From positions 2,480,001-2,544,000 of the forward strand of contig CAMRHE010000133.1 in assembly GCA_947044405.1 (NCBI GenBank): a stretch of 64,000 bases of DNA, in the 5' to 3' direction. A program made the position numbers and the translations under genes. Below the pieces are notes generated by a model, which was given only the letters and a program-made list of their open reading frames with translations, searched no databases and was not told the DNA's origin. The DNA is from Leptodactylus fallax. Lineage: Eukaryota > Chordata > Amphibia > Anura > Leptodactylidae. Positions 51,701 to 60,000 of this stretch are shown piece by piece. Positions within the stretch are counted from its first letter, which is position 1. Every line of letters starts with the position of its first letter.

Positions 51701-53948
51701 ACTTTGTGCATGTGTTGTGTAAGTGTTTGGTGCGACACTTCTGGCGCTGCGACCTGGACGATGGTAAATGTCTGGGTCACAGCGCCAATAACTTCCTGGT
51801 TATGTGATTAGGCTCAGAGGGGTATTACATTATCCCTCTATGTGACTATCAGAGAGAAAAAGTACAGTATGCTCTCTGATTGATAGGAGAGGGGATAACA
51901 TGGACAGAAGTCCCTGCTACCCCCCCTGGGGTCATCTGCAGCTTATGCACAGACAATGATGAGTTAACATTGTCTCTGCAGCTCCTCCTCCCCCTCCTTC
52001 CTTAGTTCTAAGATGCTGCCTGACACAGGAGGGGGGGACACTTTTAGAGCCCCATTTCTAAGGATCTGTTAGGGCCACAAAGATACAACTGGATTCATTT
52101 TAAAGATGAGAATCTCATCTTTAAAACGATACCAAGAACTCCATGATTGACCTTACACATTCAGAGTGATTCACTGTTAAAACGATGTCGGGAATTGAGA
52201 TCTGCATTGGGATTTCAATGCCGAACATCATTTTCACCAGCAAATCGCTCAGGATGTTTAAGGACGATCATGGTGATCTTGGTATTATTTTAAAGAGGAG
52301 ATTCTCATCTTTAAAATGAATCCAAGTGTTTCTTTATAGCTTTAACCAATCCTGAGCAATTCACTCAGGTACAGTAGTGAGCCGGCAATTACCGGCTTCA
52401 CTACTGTACATAGACTGATGCCGCATCCATCTTCACCAGGCGCTAATGAAATTTTAAGAAAGCTGGATGGAAAAACGCTGCAGGTAACGTTTTTCCATCC
52501 GGCTGAGGCACAAATATGGCGGCAGAACCGATCCCATAGAAAACTATGGGATCCGTCCTGGCATCAGTTTCCCTCCAGCTTGTGTGCACCACGCCGGAGG
52601 GAAACAGATATCTGGGCCAGACATATGTGAATGCACCCTTACTCACTTTCTCCTGCACTCCGCAGCCGCTGTGTGGGCGCTTCTCCCTGACGTCAGCGAC
52701 CACTGATTGGGTCTCAGGGGTTACGTCGCATCATTATGCGTAATGACGTCGACGTGACCCCTGAGGCCCTGTCAGCTGTCTCTTACGTCAGGCAGAAGCG
52801 TCCTAAGAGCACAGGGCGGCTGCGGATCCAGGGAAGGTGAGTTAACATTGTTTTTTATGTTTGATCACCTCCCCAGGGGGGCTCCGTTTATTATACTCGG
52901 GGGTCTGAAGCCCACAGTATAATAATAACAGTTTCGTTTCGGCCGTGTTTGGTCCGATCGAAATTGCTGGGTGAGGACTCCACTGTCCTGCTAGGGAAAT
53001 AAGCCTCGCGTGCCACTTTTGGCACGCGTGCCGGGGGTTGCTGACCCCTGCCCTAGAGTGTATATGGTCTGCAGAGGAATTTAAAGGGATATCCTATAAA
53101 CCATTTTCTTACCAAAAGTCCAGAAATGCTGTTGCTGTTTAAAAAGAATTATCCGTCATTATGAAAGGCCACCAATGTTAGATCGGCAGTGCTCTGACTG
53201 CTAGGTCCCCCATAGATTGTTCCGCATTGCAGCTACATTTTCATAAAAATTGTCATTTAATGTCAGAGGATGACTATGCAGAGACCTGCCTGATAGGAGA
53301 GTGACTGAGCATGTGCGTCCACCAACACTCAGCTCATTAGGTGGACATGCACATTGCTGTCCACTTTCAACACCAGGTGGTGCCATGCTATGGAAGTAAA
53401 TGCCAAAATTCTCCACTGGGTCTTATTAATTTCTACGATAATTCTGATATTAATGGTAGGACAATCCCTTTTAATATACTAGTATAATAGGGTGGGACGC
53501 TCTACCACGCTCAAAGTACATTGCACAAGTAATTAATCACCTTTCTCCTCCTCTCGCCCTCCATTCTGATGCGCACGGCTTGTTCCTGAGGATGGAGTAG
53601 AACAGACTTCCCAGCTAAAACTGTGTTGTCAGTCACCTCGGCAGAGTCTGAGGAAAGACCAAAAGAATAAAAAAAAAAAAAAAAAAAAGATCGAAGTATA
53701 GAATCACTGGTCAGGCCAAATAATAGGTCAATTGGGAGGAGTCAGAGTACCACAAGGTGCAGAACAACTTGAAGTAAAACAAAGTATTATCGGAGTAGGT
53801 CTCTGTCCATAGATCTGGGCTAGTCATTGCTCACTGTTCACACTTCTGCCGTCTACACAGCTATTCCTGCTGTCAAAACTACCAAAACTTAGATGGCCCA
53901 GGGTTTTGGACGTGGGATACATGTGTGAACAGTGTTAAAGGGAATGTA

Positions 53949-54014
<66 letters not shown>

Positions 54015-57000
54015 TCTCATTAAAGGGGTTGTCCGGCCCCAAATAAATTTTTTTATTGTGTGATCTGTTGGGCTCCGACACCTGCATGGATCATCTACTC
54101 TAGAAGCCTCTGGGTGCCAGAAGCTACTAGTGGACGGAGGGCACATGTAGTATCACTCCTATACAAGTAGTAGGAGCAGCACAACAGCCCCGTTCACTCC
54201 ATAGTGGTGATTCCAGTGAACTGCAGTGTTGCTCCTTTACTTGTATAGGGGCAGTGTTGCACGCGCCACCCGTCCACTAGCAGCTCCCAGCGTCCAGAGG
54301 CTGCTAGTGGACGGGTTGTGCGATGTCCAGATGTTGGACCCCAAGAGATCACATACTGTAAATTTGATTTGGAGCAAGAAAACCCCTTTAAAACCAAATA
54401 CTGATAAATATTCTTTTCTTCTAATCAGTTTTTATTTTTAGATTTTTATTACATTATTTACCCTGTACCTGATTATCGGGGCGGCCATCTTGCCTGGACT
54501 ACTGTGACAAGATTCAGAGATTTGCTTTACAGCAGCCACATGAACTTGTAATCTGGAGATGTGTCATTGTGAGCATGCTCTGTGGCCTGTTCTGAAGTAA
54601 CTGTGCAGGGACAGGGGAGTAGATAAGCAGTGACCTCACCTATGGCCAATGGAGGATCCTGTCACCTGCTATTTGTAATTCTGTGATGATAAGACCACCA
54701 CTGAAAAGTGATCCCTACAGAACTGGAAGTGTCAGCCTATTGTGGTGCTTTGGTGGATGGAGGTATGGTTTGCCTATTTTAGGTTCATCCATGTATGATA
54801 AAAATCAATGGTATAGCTGTTATTTCCTTTGTGTATGCCTACAACATCTAGAAGTCTGAAGCAAAACCAAGATGTGGAGGACTTACTGATCACAGACTTG
54901 TTTTCTTCCTCTTGGAGAACATCTGCGGTTTCATGATCCATTGGCAAAGATCCAGACTCCAGTGTGTCACTGACTGTCTCTGGTGTCTCGGCCTTGGCAT
55001 GCCATTGGTCCTTCTGGGTCCTTATTCTGTGTAATAATTTCTTCAGCACCTGCTTAGATTGCGGCTCTTTGGCTTCTTCTAGACCACACAAGATTAAAAA
55101 AAAAAAAATTGATAATTTATCTCAAGATGCCGCACACTCCAAGAGATGCCGCACACTCCAAGAGATGCCACACAATCCAAGAGATGCCGCACAATCCAAG
55201 AGATGCCGCACAATCCAAGAGATGCCGCACACTCCAAGAGATGCCGCACACTCCAAGAGATGCCGCACACTCCAAGAGATGCCGCACACTCCAAGAGATG
55301 CCGCACACTCCAAGAGATGCCGCACACTCCAAGAGATGCCGCACACTCCAAGAGATGCCGCACACTCCAAGAGATGCCGCACACTCCAAGAGATGCCGCA
55401 CACTCCAAGAGATGCCGCACACTCCAAGAGATGCCGCACACTCCAAGAGATGCCGCACAATCCAAGAGATGCCGCACACTCCAACAGATGCCGCACACTC
55501 CCAAGAGACGCCGCACACTCCAAGAGACGCCTCACAATCCAAGAGACGCCGCACAATCCAAGAGACGCCGCACAATCCAAGAGACGCCGCACAATCCAAG
55601 AGACTCCACACAATCCAAGAGACGCCGCACAATCCAAGAGACGCCGCACAATCCATCTCCTTACCTTGACGTTCCTCTACTGAAGAGATGTCTTCAGTTC
55701 CTCCAGAACGCTGCTCCACTCCAGACACCACTTCTGGCTCCACCGTCAAATCAAGATCTTCATCAACACTGGTTACAGAGGGGTCGGGCAGGGGCTGTGG
55801 TTTGAGCTGTAAGACCATGTCCCCTCTTATTTCTTAAAAACACAAAAACGTAGAGTTAAAGGGGTCATGCTGATCACCACATGACAGGGGAGAAGTGTCC
55901 AGGTGATCAAGAGGACAGGGGACCAAAAGTCCCCCTAAGGCCTCCTCATGAATGGAGCTTGTGTAACCGGCGCTCCATTCACCTGTATGGGGCTGCGAGA
56001 GATTACAGTCCTGGCAGTCCCATAGAAGTGAATGGAGCGCTGGTCACGCACACGTACTGGTGTGCCATTCATGAGGAGGCTTTAGGGGGACTCTCAGTCT
56101 TCCGGATCACTGCGGGACCCAGTGATCGAACATTTGACAGCTGCCCATAACAGCACAACCCCTTTAAAGAGATGACAATTATTTTTAACAAAAGCTGATA
56201 AAGGGTGTACTGCTATTATGATCCCATAATCTGTGGGGGAACATGACAGCATGTGATCGATTCCTCTCCAGCGCCACCACAGGGGAAAGGAAACATTACA
56301 TGGAATGCAAAGCACAGTCCATTTACTATATGGACGTGTCCAGTCCTCCAGAGTGAGATTTTTTCTTTATAGCTGACAACTTCTTCGACAGTACTAAAAG
56401 TTTACAAACTTTTGTAGTGCTAAGATATATTAAAAAGAGAATTAAAAGATTAAAAGGGATTTTCCAGGATTTATATCTTGATGACAACTCTTTAGGATAA
56501 GTCATTGATATAGGTTCAATGGAGGTCCAACTCCCAGGACCCTCACTGATCAGCCGTTTGATCGCTGTAGCCTCTTCCCTGTGCCAATCACGTTTATTAT
56601 TCACATGGTGCAGCAGAAGCTCAGTCCCATTCAAGTGAAAGGGCTGAGCTGCAATACCAAGCGCAGCCCCTACGATATGTACAGCACTGTGCTTGGTTCG
56701 CTCACCGGACACTGTTGGACCCCCACTGATCAGATATTGATGACCTAAGGATAAAGCCTGGAACGACCCTTTAAAACCTACCACCTAGGAAGGGAGATAA
56801 GTGCCTGATCAGGAGGGGTCTGACTGCTCGGACCCCAACCTAGCACAAGTTGTGGGGGGGGGGGAAGGAGTAGAAACCTGTTAGGCTTGGGTCTAAATTT
56901 GTACACCCTCTATGTACAAAAACCATCACCAAAAAGAGAAAGGATGTGAACAGATAACCATCCTACTAAGATAAAACTCTACCGCCCAGGATCAATGGAG

Positions 57001-60000
57001 ACCGGCTCAGACAGTACTTACTTGCATTTCTTGTATACATGTCCTCGAACGCAGACTCCATTTCTCTTTGCCACTCCTCCCTGATCTCCCGCACGGCGGT
57101 AAGCCGGCTCAAACAACTGCTGCGGCATCTTTGCCACGATGTGTCGCCGTCTGGACAGGTCATCCTGCTGCATGTGTTCCAGTTCATTCATAAGTCTGTC
57201 CCTGTCCTAGGAAAAGGTAATAAAAGAACGGAATAAACTCAAATCTTTCTAGCGTCAAAAAAGCGCAACAATGGGGCAGAGCTAGTAATAGTGTCTAAAA
57301 GTTACACAGTGCAAACTAGACAGTTTCATTCTACACCAGGCCAATTTTAAACCTCCTATTATTTGGCTTAGTTCACGCAAAAAAAAAGGCCACAATTTGG
57401 TGCACATCGTTGCAACTTACACAATAAACCACTTTTGTGATGACACACATGTAATGTGTTTCTCTCACGGGGACTGAAAGTGCACGGAGTGTCGTGAAGT
57501 AAGGGAGTTAGTGGCATACAGGCGCTCATCCCCAACATGGAGATTTTGAAGGAAAGCCACACAAACACAGGGAGAACATACAAACTCCTTGAAGATGTTG
57601 TCCTTGGTCAGATTCCAAGCCCCATACACTGGCATAGTACAGGGACAGTATTAGATATGAAAGGGTGTAGTAGGTGGGGAAAGATGATACAAGGAGCGGG
57701 CTGGACAGGGACCCCGCGGGGGGGGATACTGGGAGTGGATGAAAACTGGTAGGGGGTGCAATGGGCGGATGCTGGGAAGAACTGCTGACACTCCCACAAC
57801 CAGGAAATGTAAACCAGGAAGTCCAGCAACTGCTTGAAAACATGAGAACTGCAAACAATGGTCTAAACACATATAAAAGGCACTTGGTTGTCTTTATTTA
57901 TTAATATAGCAAGTATTTAGAGTCCTTTTTTTCATTTCTCTATACTCCCAGAAAATCCCCACCAATGGACGACAGACTTTGTTGCAACATCCATCCCAAA
58001 ACAGACAACATGTAACCTGTGGATTTCTCAGCACTGTCCATAACTGGTTAAACACCTTTATACCGTCTACATCCATCCTGCACCTGATCGCTCTCGTATC
58101 ACTTACTTGGGCGAGCTGAACCATTTTTAATGCATGAGACCCCCGGAGGTTTGCCTTCTCCATTTGTTCCCGCCTTTCGCGTTCCTCTTCTTGCTGAAGT
58201 GCAATTAACCTCTTCTCTTCCTCCACAGCGGCAGAGCGGGCATCAGTCTGACAAGTAATAAATATGGCTGATGAATAATGTATCTACGTTAGTACTTACT
58301 ACTTGCCCAAAGTAAGATGTAGCTCATATACAGTAGTATGTAGTCTGCGGAAAGGACTGAACGCCCCCATACCCTCAAATCCTCATGGAAAACTCTTTCA
58401 AAGAAGTCTCCCATTGACTTCAATGGGAAACCGCACCCTCTGTTTTAAAAAAAAAACTGCGCCATTGCGGGGGGGAGTGTGTGTAATTTTAAAGAGTTTT
58501 TGAAGTGGATTTTTCCCACACTCTCTGTGAACGCCCTAGGGTTAGCACAGAGTATTTTGTAGGCGGATTTTGAGGCAGCCTCCCATTCATTTCAATAGGC
58601 TTTGGAAGGCAGAATATGCCTGAAGACAGATCATGGAGTTTTTTTTTTTTTTTTTTTTTAAATCAGCTAGAGGAAAAAAAAATGTGCCCGACTCCCATTG
58701 AAATGAATGGAAGAGTTGAAAGGTCATTTTTGAAGCAGATGGTGCCTTTTTTTTTTTTTTTTTTTATATGGAAGGAGGCCAGGGAAGGTGAATAAGACAA
58801 TCAGAGAGTATGTCATGTCCCAGTTCCTTTCCTTAGGCCGCTGATTGGCCCCAGCGGTCACGTGCAGTGGGGATTTCCACCGAAACAAGACCCCAGAGCA
58901 GCAGGACCGGACTTCGGTGGGAGACAGCAGAGCACCGGGGATCGCTGAGTATGTATGTTTTTTTTTTTTTTTTCACCTTTCCCGCCCTCCTTGCAAAAAA
59001 CAAGTTATACTGGACAACCCCTCTAAGATTTACACTCATACCCTTTTTTTAAAGTACCAGACAAGCGAGCTGCAGTCACAAAACGTACAATAAGTTTTAT
59101 GCTGGAAAAAAATTGCTTACGGTTTGTGAACTACAACTAAAAATACAGCAGTAAATTTGGATTACAGGGGTCCGGGGGGGGATAAGATTTCTCTTTGGGG
59201 AGACTAACAAGTTACAAGCCAAGCAATCCTAGGACCAAAAAAAAAGTAAAGTGGTTTTCCTCCAGGAAGAACTAAAACACTCTCTATAGTTCCACCTAAT
59301 GGGTTAATGTCAGACCTTGCAACTTGACTAAACCTATAAGCCAACCCAGTAATAATCCATAGATGACAAAGGTTTCTCTTCCCACCAACAACAGCAGATG
59401 CAAATGGTTGCATTTAGATCAGAAGTTTCCAGATTTGGATTACATCCTTAGTCACGGTAAGGCCTGTTAAGGTGTCGGACATTGAAGTATAGCATAGTCA
59501 CAAGCATTAGAGACAGTTTAAAGAGGACCTTTCATGTCTTCTGACAATGGCGGTATTATATAAAGCTAGAAGTCAGCATTGCCCGCATGCGACCCAGTGC
59601 CAGTTAGTTTTGGCACCGATATCCCTGCACTGCCATAAGGGCGGACCTTACAAGTCAGTGTCATCGCTGGCGCTCCTCACAGCCCAGCAATGACACTAGG
59701 CTGTAAGGCCTGCCCTTCTGACAGTGGAGGGATATGGCTGCCGAAACTAACACCACCGATATCTTTGGCACAGAGTCACATACTGGCAAAGCTGACAGTG
59801 CGCTGAATTCAGTATATAATACCACCGGTGTCAGAGGATGTGAAAGTTTAAATTGCTATTGACTTATAGCCAAACCATAGTCATGCAACTTCAATATAAC
59901 AGAAGGCACAGACTTTTTGGTAGTGCAGCTTGCTTAGGCTAGGTTCACGTCTGCGTTCGGGTTTTCCGTTAGGGGGGTCCGCTTGGGGACCCCCGAATGG

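Larger units (their letters stand above)
50885..53050. mobile_element. hAT-like element with a 31-bp minisatellite
   Basis: The right end TTGCTGACCCCTG and the left AAGGCAACC with CGGCGTGCCG form a decayed terminal repeat of the CAGGGGTCAGCAACC type, as in hAT elements. Inside are the 31-bp array (50981-51557), a nested foldback (52091-52327), a core rich in GACGTC, and TTATACTCGGGGGTCTGAA with CAGTATAATAATA. No transposase was found, so it is non-autonomous. It lies in a CEP295 intron. Confidence 0.65.

Noticed and set aside
52640..52790. Cluster of TGACGTCA-like sites as a CREB-regulated promoter
   Set aside because: The motifs lie in the GC-rich core of a hAT-like element inside an intron, and similar motifs occur in its relative at about 16155. 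No transcript start is suggested.
54964..55818. Long open frames on both strands with Arg/Cys-rich periodic peptides
   Set aside because: They are products of the 19-bp tandem repeat, which has no stop in any frame. Only the first 168 bases on the minus strand (55832-55665) are a true CEP295 exon.
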